Part shown: positions 44,055-53,130 of the stretch, one piece after another
Numbering within the stretch: position 1 is the stretch's first letter
Layout of the letters: every line of letters starts with the position of its first letter
DNA from: an uncultured Bacteroidota bacterium
GTDB taxonomy: Bacteria; Bacteroidota; Bacteroidia; B-17B0; Aurantibacillaceae
Assembly (NCBI GenBank): GCA_903893815.1
Contig: CAITNS010000047.1
Coordinates: forward strand, 36,823 to 100,822
Reading direction: 5' to 3'
DNA length: 64,000 nucleotides
The notes under the pieces: model-generated
The model's input: the letters and a program-made list of their open reading frames with translations, nothing else
What the model was told of the DNA's origin: nothing
The model's database searches: none
Program-made: the position numbers and the translations under genes

Positions 44055-44150
44055 TTGGGAGTGTGCGGTGGTAACCGCATTGGGCTGTCACTACAATCTT
44101 TCACTCACTTTGTTCGCAAAAGTATTTCCGTTTGCATCCCTCACGCGGTG
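44055..44150 (-). repeat. GC-rich dispersed hairpin element, copy 2 (inverted)
   Basis: Read on the minus strand it gives GTGAGGGATGCAAACGGAAA, then CTTTTGCG, GAAAGATTGTAGTGACAGCC, and a terminal GCGG/CCGC hairpin. These blocks follow the same order as the element at 13115-13215. It faces the third copy head-on. Confidence 0.6.
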
Positions 44151-44189
44151 CTTGCATTTCAAATTCAAAATTTAAGTTTCAATCTTGCA

Positions 44190-44295
44190 TTTTTGCATGA
44201 AGGATTGTAGTGAAAATCCTTTTTTGTGCCTACTTTACAAAAAAGATTGCAACGAAAAGCCCGACGGTGCTGCCCCTTTGCACCGGCATGCCCTA
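44190..44295 (+). repeat. GC-rich dispersed hairpin element, copy 3
   Basis: Blocks GAAAATCCTTTTTTGTGCC, AAAAAAGATTGCAACG, AAAGCCCGACGGTGCTGCCC and CACCGGCATGCCC match the element at 13115-13215 in the same order. Copies 2 and 3 form an inverted pair filling the 330-bp gap before the TerB-DnaJ gene. Confidence 0.65.
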
Positions 44296-44369
44296 AATAT
44301 CATCACTTTTAAAAGCATTAACAAATTAGTATATTTACAGCCTTTATTCATCAATTAAAATAATATAGA

Positions 44370-45137
44370 GTGTTTAAATTTATAGGTGCCATCATTGGAT
44401 TTTTCTTTTTAGGTAAAAACTTTTTCGGAGCGTTTGTTGGTTTTTTAGTAGGTTCATTTATTGATAATGTTACCGTTATTCGTTCAAAAATAACTGGTGC
44501 TGGCGGAAATGCCGACGATGTTTTTAAATACTATCAACAACGTTCCTCTGCCGGCAACAGCGATTTCGCTACGATGCTCATCGCCTTATCGGCTGCCGTG
44601 ATGCGTGCCGACGGTAAAGTCATAAAAGCTGAATTAGACTTTGTAAAATCTTTTTTCTCTCAACAATTCGGTCCAAACTTTTCAGTTGCACATTTACAAA
44701 CATTAAAACGCTTTGTAGAAGGCGGCGAGATTCCATTAGAACAAATTTGCAACGATATTAAATTACGTACCCAAGTAGAAGTACGTATTCAGTTATTACA
44801 TTATTTATTTGGTATTGCCAAAGCTGATGGACATGTATCTGAGGTTGAAATACAAATCATACAACGTATTGCTAATTTAATGGGCGTGCCTCAATCTGAT
44901 TTTGAGAGTTTAAAAAATATGTTCTACCGCGATACCAATTCTGATTACAAAGTATTAGGTATTGAAAGTACCGCTACTGAAGAAGAAATCAAAAAAGCAT
45001 ACCGTCAAATGGCTATTCGCTACCATCCTGATAAAGTAGCATCAATGGGAGATGAATATCAAAAAGGTGCTCAAGAGAAATTTCAAAAAATACAAGAAGC
45101 TTACGAGAATATTAAGAAACAAAGAGGAATTAATTAA
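44370..45137 (+). CDS. TerB-DnaJ (DjlA-like) co-chaperone
   Basis: The 255-residue protein starts at GTG. It has a hydrophobic N-terminus (FKFIGAIIGFFFLGKNFFGA, then FVGFLVGSFI), a TerB/DjlA domain (FATMLIALSAAVMRADGKVI; LFGIAKADGHVSEVEIQIIQ) and a C-terminal J domain (YKVLGIESTATEEEIKKAYR; RYHPDKVAS with HPD). This is the DjlA layout, so it probably recruits DnaK at the membrane. Confidence 0.9.
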   Translation: MFKFIGAIIGFFFLGKNFFGAFVGFLVGSFIDNVTVIRSKITGAGGNADDVFKYYQQRSSAGNSDFATMLIALSAAVMRADGKVIKAELDFVKSFFSQQFGPNFSVAHLQTLKRFVEGGEIPLEQICNDIKLRTQVEVRIQLLHYLFGIAKADGHVSEVEIQIIQRIANLMGVPQSDFESLKNMFYRDTNSDYKVLGIESTATEEEIKKAYRQMAIRYHPDKVASMGDEYQKGAQEKFQKIQEAYENIKKQRGIN

Positions 45138-45148
45138 ATTCTTTTATT

Positions 45149-45856
45149 TTATCGGTGATTCTTGTCAAATATAAAAATATTAACCAAATTAGAATCTGGA
45201 TAAAGTTGTTGATAAAAGTATAGATCACTACTTTTCATTAATAATTTTATTTCATTCATTGTGAAAGCTGTAGTATAACATCCATCAATTATATGTCTTT
45301 TTTCACTTGTAGAAGTACTCTCACGAACTATTAATCTTCCATTTGGCTTAAGTTTTTTACTTAAATCATCCAACATTTCTTTTACGTAAGTAAACTCGTG
45401 TAAAGAGTTAAATAAAAAAATCAAATCAAAGCTGCTATCTGGCAAGCAACTTTTTCGTTCATTTCCTATTACATATTGAAGTTTATTAGTTTGCGGAGTT
45501 TTGCGAATCGAATTAAAATAATTCTGCATTTGTTTAAAACGCTTTTTTTTAAATATTTCTGAAGAAATATCCTGTATAAAATAAGAATTACTATCTGTAA
45601 GAACGGATAATGAAAAATCATCAATACCCAATGAAGCTCCAACATCAGCAATAACATATCCATTTCTTATTCCAATTTTTTCAATTAAATCTCGATATTC
45701 TTTATTTAACTCATCATAAGTGAGTAAATCTTTATTTATTGGTTCTTTCTTTTTATTAGCCCTTTTATCACTTTTTAATGATTTACAAGAAAATACTCCT
45801 ATACTAAAACAACATATTAAAATAAAAACAATGTAAAAATGAAATGTTTTAGTCAT
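45149..45856 (-). CDS. exported class I methyltransferase-like lipoprotein
   Basis: The 235-residue protein combines a lipoprotein signal (HFYIVFILICCFSIGVFSCK, lipobox VFSC) with a Rossmann methyltransferase core: IADVGASLGIDDFSL (motif I), IQDISSEIF (motif II), SSFDLIFLFNSLHEF (motif IV) and LKPNGRLIVRES (motif V/VI). Motif I is GASLG, close to GxGxG. Such envelope methyltransferase-like proteins occur in Bacteroidota, but the periplasm is not known to contain S-adenosylmethionine, so it may bind another ligand. Its start overlaps the upstream gene by 8 bp. Confidence 0.8.
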   Translation of the reverse strand: MTKTFHFYIVFILICCFSIGVFSCKSLKSDKRANKKKEPINKDLLTYDELNKEYRDLIEKIGIRNGYVIADVGASLGIDDFSLSVLTDSNSYFIQDISSEIFKKKRFKQMQNYFNSIRKTPQTNKLQYVIGNERKSCLPDSSFDLIFLFNSLHEFTYVKEMLDDLSKKLKPNGRLIVRESTSTSEKRHIIDGCYTTAFTMNEIKLLMKSSDLYFYQQLYPDSNLVNIFIFDKNHR

Positions 45857-46793
45857 GTGGAATAATTAAATCTACGCCAAACATTAAACGTGGCACATTA
45901 TAATATGCTTTTTTTAAATCATTAGTTATTCTGTAACTAGCAGTAAAAGCAAGAATCCCAAACCCAAGCCTTGTTGTTACCGAAAAATCGTTTAGGTTAG
46001 AAATAAACCCTTTAACTCTTTTATAATCTCTGTTAACTCCCGCATAACGATAAATAAATGGAAAATTATACCCAATACCCAAATCAAGAAAACAAGGCCT
46101 CATAAGTTTATGCAATTTGGGTTGAACAAATACAAAACGATTATTGATCCCAGCAAAAATTTTCCAGTAAAAATATTTTTCGACATTAAAAGTATCAGTA
46201 AACAATTTTACTTTATCTTTTTGAAGCTTACAAAAGCCAATATTTGAACCGAGATTTGCTCCTATACCATAATATTTTGAAGGATAATACAATGGAGTGA
46301 ATTTCATCCCAAAATCATAAATACTATTCACTATTTCTTTTTGAGAAGAAAAGCCAGGTTGATATGTTTGAAACGTAAATGCAAAATTTGGCACGCCTGA
46401 AGAAACATCAACTGATTTTTTTTTACCATTCAGCAATAATGTATAATGATGTGTTATACTTGAAAAATCAATTACTAAGTCTGTGATACTGTCTTTTTTA
46501 ACAATAAGATGATGAATAGTAAGTTGTTGTAATCCAGATCTATATATGTCCAAGTAATAATTTCCAGGTATAATACTATCAATTTTAACAGAACCCACCT
46601 CGTATATATTACATTTATAAATCAATAAACTATCTGAAGAATATAAGCGAGCTTCAAAAGGTATACTATCATTATATTCTACTTGATCAATGTAAATTCG
46701 AATATTTCCAGATTGTGAAAATGTGGTTTTAAATGAACCTAAAAATAGAATCAAAACAAAAATTCGGAAAATATAAACAGACTTTATTGGCAT
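45849..46793 (-). CDS. outer-membrane beta-barrel protein with N-terminal Ig-like domain
   Basis: The 314-residue exported protein (signal FVLILFLGSFKTTFSQ) has a beta-sandwich region (residues about 25-115; SGNIRIYIDQVEYNDSIPFE) and then a beta-barrel-like segment with alternating strands (MKFTPLYYPSKYYGIGANLG to PRLMFGVDLIIPHD) ending in a polar residue rather than the usual aromatic. The family is not recognised. It overlaps and is co-transcribed with the methyltransferase-like lipoprotein. Confidence 0.6.
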   Translation of the reverse strand: MPIKSVYIFRIFVLILFLGSFKTTFSQSGNIRIYIDQVEYNDSIPFEARLYSSDSLLIYKCNIYEVGSVKIDSIIPGNYYLDIYRSGLQQLTIHHLIVKKDSITDLVIDFSSITHHYTLLLNGKKKSVDVSSGVPNFAFTFQTYQPGFSSQKEIVNSIYDFGMKFTPLYYPSKYYGIGANLGSNIGFCKLQKDKVKLFTDTFNVEKYFYWKIFAGINNRFVFVQPKLHKLMRPCFLDLGIGYNFPFIYRYAGVNRDYKRVKGFISNLNDFSVTTRLGFGILAFTASYRITNDLKKAYYNVPRLMFGVDLIIPHD

Positions 46794-46835
46794 TTAAAAA
46801 TTTATAACGTTAAAAAGCAATCTTTAGTATAATTA

Positions 46836-49265
46836 TCACATTACCACTTTCAACTTCGCATACTTCAATAGCAAGTTCTTTTCTCCACTATCTCTAAATT
46901 TAATATTTGCTTTTGCATTAGGATAAATACCTTCAATGGCTGTGATCGCTCCAATACCAAATTTTTCATGCTCAACAACACTACCTACTCTTAAACTAGC
47001 ATTTGCACTATTATCGGCTGGCGTATTTGTTTCGGCCATTCGCTTAGCTAAAGGAATTAGTTTTTTTGGTGGCGAAAATTGTATTTGTTTTGGTTCTGTT
47101 TTCGTAAATCCTCCCGCTTCTTTTGTTCTGAAATCAATTGATTTCATTGGATCATTAAAACTTGGTTTACGATATTTATTAAACGTATCGTCGCTGAATT
47201 TATTAGCAGCTGGCTCTTGAGGAAAATCTACACAACTTTCATCTAACTCATCAATAAAACGACTTGGTTCACAATAAATTATATTTCCAAAACGGTAGCG
47301 AGTAGTTGCAAAACTAATAGTTGCTTTCTTTTCGGCTCTAGTAATTGCTACATAAAACAAACGGCGTTCTTCTTCTAATTCGCTACGACTATTCAAAGCC
47401 ATTTGCGAAGGAAATAAATTTTCTTCTAATCCAACAATATGTACATAAGGAAATTCCAATCCTTTGGATGCATGTATCGTCATCATTGATACTTTATCTG
47501 CATCTTTCTCATCTTCTTTTTCTTTATCTACATCTGTTAACAAAGAAATTTCCTGCATAAACTCATCTAAGGTTTTAAGGGTTGGATTTTGTTCAGTCGC
47601 ATCAAATAACTCTACAGGATTTACTTCTGTAGTTGTGAAAATGGCTTCTTTTAGTTCTTCTTCTTGCGGAGTTCTTTCTTGCTCAACAAAATCTTTAATA
47701 CCATTTAATAATTCCTGTATATTTTCGTAACGACTAACGCCCTCTGGGGTTTTATCATGATATAAATCTTTTACAATTCCACTTGTTACAGCAATATGAT
47801 TAGCACATTCAAAGGCATCTTTGTAGGGCATCATCATTGAAAAGGTTTTAATGGCCGTGGTAAATTCGGATATTTTTGCCGCCGTTCCGCTATTTATTCC
47901 CGTATTAAAATCTTTTAAATTATCCAATACCTGCCACATACTAATATCATGTTCCATGGCGGCAATCATTACCTTATCAATGGTTGTTTGTCCAATACCA
48001 CGCGTTGGATAATTAATGATACGTTTTAATGATTCATCATCATTATGATTAATTGACAAACGAAAATAAGCTAATACATCTTTAATTTCTTTACGTTGAT
48101 AAAATGATACACCACCATAAATTTTATACGGAATATTTAATTTACGCAACGATTCCTCAAACGCACGAGATTGAGCATTGGTGCGATATAAAATAGCAAA
48201 ATCTTTAAAACGAGCTTGCTGCGTATAATGTGTTTCGTATATACTAGCCGCTACTTTTTGTCCTTCTTCGTTATCAGTATTCGATTTAATAATTTTAATC
48301 TTCTCACCTTCTTCATTGTCGGTGAAAATATTTTTCTTAAACTGATCTTTATTAATGGCAATTACCGCACTAGCTGCTTTTACAATCGTTTGCGTACTGC
48401 GGTAATTTTGTTCAAGTTTAAAAGTTTTTAAATCTGGATAATCTTTTTCGAAATTTAAAATATTTTGAATATTAGCTCCTCGAAACGAGTAAATACTTTG
48501 TGCATCATCACCCACCACACAAATATTTTGAAAGCGTGCCGCTAATTGTTTAACAATAACGTATTGCGAAAAATTTGTATCCTGGTACTCATCTACCAAA
48601 ATATACTTAAACTTACTTTGGTATTTAATTAAAACTTCAGGAAAATCGCGCAGTAATACATTGGTGTTATATAACAAATCATCAAAATCCATGGCTCCCG
48701 ATTGGAAATTACGTTTTTGATAGGCTAAATATATTTGTCCTAATAAAGGTTTGTTAGATGCCCTGTCCTCTGCCTGAGTTATTGCATTATTAGCGTAATT
48801 ACTTGCAGAAACTAAACTATTTTTTGCGGAAGAAATTCTGTTTAAAACCAAAGATGGTTTATATACTTTTTCATCTAAATTCAGTTGTTTTAAAATGCTT
48901 TTAATAACACCTTTGCTATCATCGGTGTCATAAATAGTAAAGTTGGAAGGGTAACCTAACTTCTCAGCTTCAAAACGTAATATTTTAGCAAAAATAGAGT
49001 GAAAAGTTCCCATCCAAATGTTTTTCGCTTCTTTACTGCCAACAATTTTACCAATACGATCTTTCATTTCGCGTGCTGCTTTATTGGTAAAGGTTAATGA
49101 TAAAATACTAAACGCATCAGCCCCTTTAGCCATAATATGGGCAATACGATACGTTAATACTCTGGTTTTACCTGAACCCGCACCTGCAATAATCATTACT
49201 GGACCCTCGGTATTTTCGGCAGCCATTCGCTGCACAGGATTTAGTTCGTTTAAATAATCGCTCAT
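46836..49265 (-). CDS. UvrD/PcrA DNA helicase
   Basis: The 809-residue SF1A helicase has Q motif LNPVQRMAAEN, IIAGAGSGKTRVLTYR (Walker A), TFTNKAAREMKDRI, YILVDEYQDTN (motif II), VVGDDAQSIYSFRGA (III), LEQNYRST (IV), LMTIHASKGLEFPYV-type motif V and VAITRAEK (VI). The C-terminal Tudor-like domain (VGSVVEHEKFGIGAITAIEG) is the PcrA RNA-polymerase-binding module. I use ATG 49265. An ATG six codons upstream adds an unlikely tail. Confidence 0.95.
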   Translation of the reverse strand: MSDYLNELNPVQRMAAENTEGPVMIIAGAGSGKTRVLTYRIAHIMAKGADAFSILSLTFTNKAAREMKDRIGKIVGSKEAKNIWMGTFHSIFAKILRFEAEKLGYPSNFTIYDTDDSKGVIKSILKQLNLDEKVYKPSLVLNRISSAKNSLVSASNYANNAITQAEDRASNKPLLGQIYLAYQKRNFQSGAMDFDDLLYNTNVLLRDFPEVLIKYQSKFKYILVDEYQDTNFSQYVIVKQLAARFQNICVVGDDAQSIYSFRGANIQNILNFEKDYPDLKTFKLEQNYRSTQTIVKAASAVIAINKDQFKKNIFTDNEEGEKIKIIKSNTDNEEGQKVAASIYETHYTQQARFKDFAILYRTNAQSRAFEESLRKLNIPYKIYGGVSFYQRKEIKDVLAYFRLSINHNDDESLKRIINYPTRGIGQTTIDKVMIAAMEHDISMWQVLDNLKDFNTGINSGTAAKISEFTTAIKTFSMMMPYKDAFECANHIAVTSGIVKDLYHDKTPEGVSRYENIQELLNGIKDFVEQERTPQEEELKEAIFTTTEVNPVELFDATEQNPTLKTLDEFMQEISLLTDVDKEKEDEKDADKVSMMTIHASKGLEFPYVHIVGLEENLFPSQMALNSRSELEEERRLFYVAITRAEKKATISFATTRYRFGNIIYCEPSRFIDELDESCVDFPQEPAANKFSDDTFNKYRKPSFNDPMKSIDFRTKEAGGFTKTEPKQIQFSPPKKLIPLAKRMAETNTPADNSANASLRVGSVVEHEKFGIGAITAIEGIYPNAKANIKFRDSGEKNLLLKYAKLKVVM

Positions 49266-49373
49266 TACTACAAAAGTACACATTATGCGAGTTTGAATGA
49301 TGAGAACTTTAAGATTTTATAAACTACTGAAACTAAAATAAAGTTATTAATCATACATTTATGAATAATAACT

Positions 49374-49405
49374 TTTGTAAAATTGAAAAAAGATTACAAT
49401 GTTTG
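49374..49405 (+). promoter_or_regulatory. promoter of ssb
   Basis: TTTG (49374-49377), 20 bp, and AATGTTTG (49398-49405, one mismatch to TAnnTTTG) lie 34 bp upstream of the ssb ATG. It is slightly longer than the ideal 19-bp spacing. Confidence 0.55.
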
Positions 49406-49438
49406 TCACGCACTAATAACTAAAATAATAAAATCGCT

Positions 49439-49855
49439 ATGGCTGGAGTTAATAAAGTAATTTTAATTGGAAACTTGGGTAAAGACCCTGAATTAAAATA
49501 TTTAGAGGGAAACATTGCTCGCGCTAATTTTAGTATAGCAACAAGCGAATTTCATAAAGATAAAAGTGGTAATAAAGTTGAACAAACCGAATGGCACAAT
49601 ATTGTTTTGTGGCGAAGTATGGCAGAGAGTGCTGAAAAATTATTAAAAAAAGGCACGCAAATATATATTGAAGGTAAATTGCAAACCCGCCAATGGATAG
49701 ATAAAGATAATATTAAACGTAATATTACAGAAATAGTTGGAGAGTCTTTCTTAGTTTTGCAGCGGAAAGAAAATAACACGAATCCAAATCTAACAGAAAA
49801 TAACAGTAATGTAAACTTTGATGATTTAGGCAAAAAAGACGTATTACCGTTTTAA
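49439..49855 (+). CDS. ssb: single-stranded DNA-binding protein
   Basis: The 138-residue OB-fold protein has [56 protein letters not shown] and the acidic C-terminal tip ending DVLPF that recruits partner enzymes. In many Bacteroidota, ssb is followed by gldE and gldD. Here gldE is absent and a palindrome occupies the gap. Confidence 0.96.
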   Translation: MAGVNKVILIGNLGKDPELKYLEGNIARANFSIATSEFHKDKSGNKVEQTEWHNIVLWRSMAESAEKLLKKGTQIYIEGKLQTRQWIDKDNIKRNITEIVGESFLVLQRKENNTNPNLTENNSNVNFDDLGKKDVLPF

Positions 49856-49868
49856 TTTTAACTCATTT

Positions 49869-50020
49869 TTTTAACCACATCGGCACATAAAAATAAAGTA
49901 TCGAAATTTGAATCTAGTCTACATAAGAAAGCTACGCTTTTTATCTATGATTTAATACTTATTATTTATACCTAAGTTCTTTTAAACTCTAAAAAAGCCT
50001 ATGTTCCTATGTGGTTAAAT
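49869..50020. repeat. stuttering palindrome, CCACATxGGCACAT type
   Basis: The left arm TTTAACCACATCGGCACATA (about 49869-49888) is mirrored by ATGTTCCTATGTGGTTAAA (50001-50019) around an AT-rich 110-bp centre that holds further short inverted words. It occupies the ssb-gldD gap. Confidence 0.6.
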
Positions 50021-50037
50021 TCCTTAAATTTGTAATT

Positions 50038-50667
50038 ATGAAAAACCCATCATTTAAAGTCTTTTTCAAAACCCTCGTTGTTTGCACATTAATCATTACA
50101 TTTTCTTCTTGTGATGATGAGGACGATGAAGTGTTTATTCCTAAACCAAAAGGTTACCCAAGAATTTATTTTCCAGAAAAAAAGTATAGACTATATGATA
50201 GTCTTTGTCCTTATAGTTTTGAAATTCCAACTTATGCAAACATACTAAATGACAGACATAAAGGCGCTGATCCATGTTGGATAAATGTGAACTTCCCAAA
50301 GTATAATGCACAAATTCATTTAAGTTATAAAATCATAACCAATAATTTAGATACCGTTTTAGGTGAATGTAGAGATTTTGTGGTGAAGCATCAAGTAAAA
50401 TCTACTGGTATAGATGAAACAATTATTGTTAGAGACAGCTCACAAGTTTACGGCTTAGTGTATGATATTGCTGGAAACACAGCTTCCAACGTGCAATTTT
50501 ATTTAACAGATAGTACACGCCATTTTATGCGTGGTGCCTTATATTTTAATGCAGTTCCAAATATTGATTCGATGAAAATTGTAGTTGATTATTTAAGAAA
50601 AGATATTGTACACATGATACAAACCTTTCAATGGAAGGGAATTGAGAAGAAGAAACTCAAAAAGTAA
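50038..50667 (+). CDS. gldD: gliding motility lipoprotein GldD
   Basis: The 209-residue lipoprotein (lipobox ITFSSC) has the GldD pattern PKPKGYPRIYFPEKKYRLYD, CWINVNFPKYNAQIHLSYK, VYGLVYDIAGNTASNVQFYL and FMRGALYFNAVPNIDSM. GldD is needed for gliding and T9SS function in flavobacteria. I use the ATG at 50038, five bases after a TAAATTTG (50025-50032), suggesting a leaderless message. The customary upstream partner gldE is missing. Confidence 0.9.
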   Translation: MKNPSFKVFFKTLVVCTLIITFSSCDDEDDEVFIPKPKGYPRIYFPEKKYRLYDSLCPYSFEIPTYANILNDRHKGADPCWINVNFPKYNAQIHLSYKIITNNLDTVLGECRDFVVKHQVKSTGIDETIIVRDSSQVYGLVYDIAGNTASNVQFYLTDSTRHFMRGALYFNAVPNIDSMKIVVDYLRKDIVHMIQTFQWKGIEKKKLKK

Positions 50668-50740
50668 TTCATTATTCCGAACTTGTTTCAAGGCATCATG
50701 AGGTGCTCAAACATCCCGATAGCTAAAGGGACAGTATGAC

Positions 50741-51739
50741 TTAACTTAACTGATCAGCCAACAACTCCATTTCATGCTTGGCATCTTTATGATTATAGAT
50801 AATGTTATTTACAGCATTTGTAATTGGCATGTGAACATTATATTTTTTGTTAATCTCAGCAACACACTTCACGGCATAATAGCCTTCGGCAATCATATTC
50901 ATTTCTAACTGCGCATTTTTTACACTATAACCTTTTCCTAACATCGCTCCAAACATTCTGTTTCTGCTAAATTGCGAATAAGCCGTTACAATTAAATCTC
51001 CTAAATAAGCCGACGCTTTTGTATCTCTGTCTATCGGATGAACTGCCGCCACAAAGCGATCTATTTCCTGAATGGCATTACTTACTAATACAGATAAAAA
51101 ATTATCGCCATAACCCAAGCTATGACAAATACCACCAGCTACTGCAATCACATTTTTTAATACTGCAGATAATTCTGTCCCATAAATATCATCACTACTC
51201 GAACATTTAATATAACGACAACGCATGTACTCACATAAATCATCTGCTTTTGTAATATCTCTAGAAGCTAAAGTTAAATATGATAATTTTTCAAGCGCTA
51301 CCTCTTCCGCGTGACAAGGCCCAGTAATAACACCAATATTATCCAAAGGAACTTGAAAAACGGTATTTAAATATTCGCCAACAATTAAATTATATTCGGG
51401 AACAATACCTTTGATAGCAGAAAAAAAAGTTTTGTCTTTAAAAACTTCTATGGGAATGTTTTTTAGCGTGTTATTAATAAACGCTGAAGGAACGGCTAAA
51501 ATAATAACCTCAGCTTGCGTTAAAGTTTCTAATAAATTAGAAGATAAATTTAATTTATTTATATCAAATTGCACTGAACTTAAATAACGTGGGTTATGAC
51601 CGTACTGATTCATGTGGTCGATATCCGATTGATTTCTAAAATACCAATTGACTTTATTGGCGTTATTACACAATATTTTAATGATAGCGGTTGCCCAACT
51701 TCCATTTCCTATCACTGCTATTTTTTTTTCGTTTGTCAT
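50741..51739 (-). CDS. gpsA: NAD(P)H-dependent glycerol-3-phosphate dehydrogenase
   Basis: The 332-residue enzyme has the nucleotide-binding IAVIGNGSWATAIIKIL, VPSAF(I), the GVITGPCHAEEVALEKLSYL-type substrate segment, GTELSAVLKNVIAVAGGICH (catalytic Lys) and GDLIVTAYSQFSRNRMFG. It makes sn-glycerol 3-phosphate for phospholipids. Confidence 0.94.
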   Translation of the reverse strand: MTNEKKIAVIGNGSWATAIIKILCNNANKVNWYFRNQSDIDHMNQYGHNPRYLSSVQFDINKLNLSSNLLETLTQAEVIILAVPSAFINNTLKNIPIEVFKDKTFFSAIKGIVPEYNLIVGEYLNTVFQVPLDNIGVITGPCHAEEVALEKLSYLTLASRDITKADDLCEYMRCRYIKCSSSDDIYGTELSAVLKNVIAVAGGICHSLGYGDNFLSVLVSNAIQEIDRFVAAVHPIDRDTKASAYLGDLIVTAYSQFSRNRMFGAMLGKGYSVKNAQLEMNMIAEGYYAVKCVAEINKKYNVHMPITNAVNNIIYNHKDAKHEMELLADQLS

Positions 51740-51756
51740 GTTTATTTATTTTTTAA

Positions 51757-51868
51757 CTGGAGAGAGTAAAGAGTTTTTTCGCAGAGAGTAAAGAGAATCA
51801 ATTACGATTTCTTTCTCTGCGTTCTTTCTTTTTTGTCAATCAATCTTTGCATTCTTTGCGGTTAAGTT
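51757..51868. repeat. stuttering palindrome, CGCAGAGA/TAAAGAG type
   Basis: The left side (AACTGGAGAGAGTAAAGAG, then CGCAGAGAGTAAAGAGAA) is mirrored by TTTCTTTCTCTGCGTTCTTT and TCTTTGCATTCTTTGCGGTT. Both sides repeat a word about every 10-11 bases. It lies between gpsA and the exonuclease gene. Confidence 0.6.
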
Positions 51869-52564
51869 TTATGTATAAACTATATCAGCATCCTGTAAAA
51901 CCTCAAATCCTTTTAAAGCTTGATAAATACGTGCTAAAGTAACGACGTCTTTAATACAATACGTTTTAATTCGCTCAATATTTTTTTCTTCATAAAATAC
52001 TTGTGCTATTTGACTGCCGTCAATATCGTCCTTTGGAGAAGGTATATTAAATATATGAGCCAATAAATTTAAAGACGTAAAATTTTTTATATCTCCAAAA
52101 CGCCACATTTCCATTGTATCTAAATGCTTTACCTCCCAAGGCTTAAATCCTTGCATTTGCAGTAATTTTGGTAGTGGCATTTTATTAACTAACATTCTGC
52201 GACATAAAAATGGATAATCAAATTCTTTTCCATTGTGCGCGCATAAAAAATGATCTTTAGTATTAAAGTGCAATTCTAATAATTTAGAAAACTCGCTTAA
52301 AATATCTTGCTCATCATCTCCTGCAATTGCTTTTGTTCTAAATTTTCCGCCAGCAATAAATCCCAGTCCAATGCAGACTACTTTAGCAAATTCGGCAAAA
52401 ATACCAGCTTTAGCATATTGTTCTTCAGGAGTAGAATCTTTAACATAAAACATTTTCTTATCCCACAATTCTTTTTCAGTTTCTGAAAGCGAATTGTACT
52501 GATAATGAATTGGCGCAGTTTCAATATCAATAAATAAAATATTTTCTAACTTAATTGAACTCAT
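51869..52564 (-). CDS. DEDD-family 3'-5' exonuclease
   Basis: The 231-residue protein has RNase H-fold exonuclease motifs: LFIDIETAP (Exo I, Asp-Glu), LCAHNGKEFDYPFLCRRML (Exo II Asp) and the C-terminal RIKTYCIKDVVTLARIY (Exo III). It matches predicted exonucleases related to the PolB proofreading domain. It overlaps folA by 4 bp. Confidence 0.88.
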   Translation of the reverse strand: MSSIKLENILFIDIETAPIHYQYNSLSETEKELWDKKMFYVKDSTPEEQYAKAGIFAEFAKVVCIGLGFIAGGKFRTKAIAGDDEQDILSEFSKLLELHFNTKDHFLCAHNGKEFDYPFLCRRMLVNKMPLPKLLQMQGFKPWEVKHLDTMEMWRFGDIKNFTSLNLLAHIFNIPSPKDDIDGSQIAQVFYEEKNIERIKTYCIKDVVTLARIYQALKGFEVLQDADIVYT

Positions 52565-53055
52565 TTTCTATCAAATTTTTGAAATGTATAATCAAATTTA
52601 TTTTTTTCGTCTGCTACATGTTTCTCTTCCCATACTAAATCAAATTTAGTTTTATCAATTTCCGGAAAATAAACATCTGCGTCAATAACTATATTCACCA
52701 ATGTTAAATAAATAGTATCTACAGAATCCATAGATTGCTGATAAATTTCTCCACCACCAATAATGAAGACTTCGTTCTCGGAATGCAATTTAACTAAAGC
52801 TTCATCTAAACTTCCAACAACCATTAAATCAAATTGATTGTCTGAGTTAAAATTTTTATCTCTAGTAATGACTACATTTTGTCTGCCAGGTAAAGTTCTG
52901 CCAATAGATTGAAAGGTTTTACGCCCCATAATCACAGGGCAACCCATGGTTGTTGCTTTAAAAAATTTTAAATCTGCAGGCAAATGCCACAATAATTTAT
53001 TGTCTTTGCCAATAGCATGATTTAAGGATGTGGCTACTATACTGGATACGATCAT
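52561..53055 (-). CDS. folA: dihydrofolate reductase
   Basis: The 164-residue enzyme has the IVATSLNHAIGKDNKLLWHL PAD active-site segment, CPVIMGRKTFQSIGRTLPGR, VITRD and EVFIIGGGEIYQQSM. The substrate Asp/Glu of WHLPADL is visible. It reduces dihydrofolate with NADPH. It is translationally coupled to the exonuclease gene. Confidence 0.95.
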   Translation of the reverse strand: MIVSSIVATSLNHAIGKDNKLLWHLPADLKFFKATTMGCPVIMGRKTFQSIGRTLPGRQNVVITRDKNFNSDNQFDLMVVGSLDEALVKLHSENEVFIIGGGEIYQQSMDSVDTIYLTLVNIVIDADVYFPEIDKTKFDLVWEEKHVADEKNKFDYTFQKFDRK

Positions 53056-53130
53056 AGTTTCAATTTGACAATGCGACTATTTGACAATTAGATAAAAATT
53101 ATTGAATCGACTCATAATCTAATTAACTAA

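Noticed and set aside
50690..50740. Short segment with ATCCCGATAGC/AAGGGAC words after gldD
   Set aside because: It might be a fragment of a palindromic element, but only one partial arm is present, so I did not annotate it.
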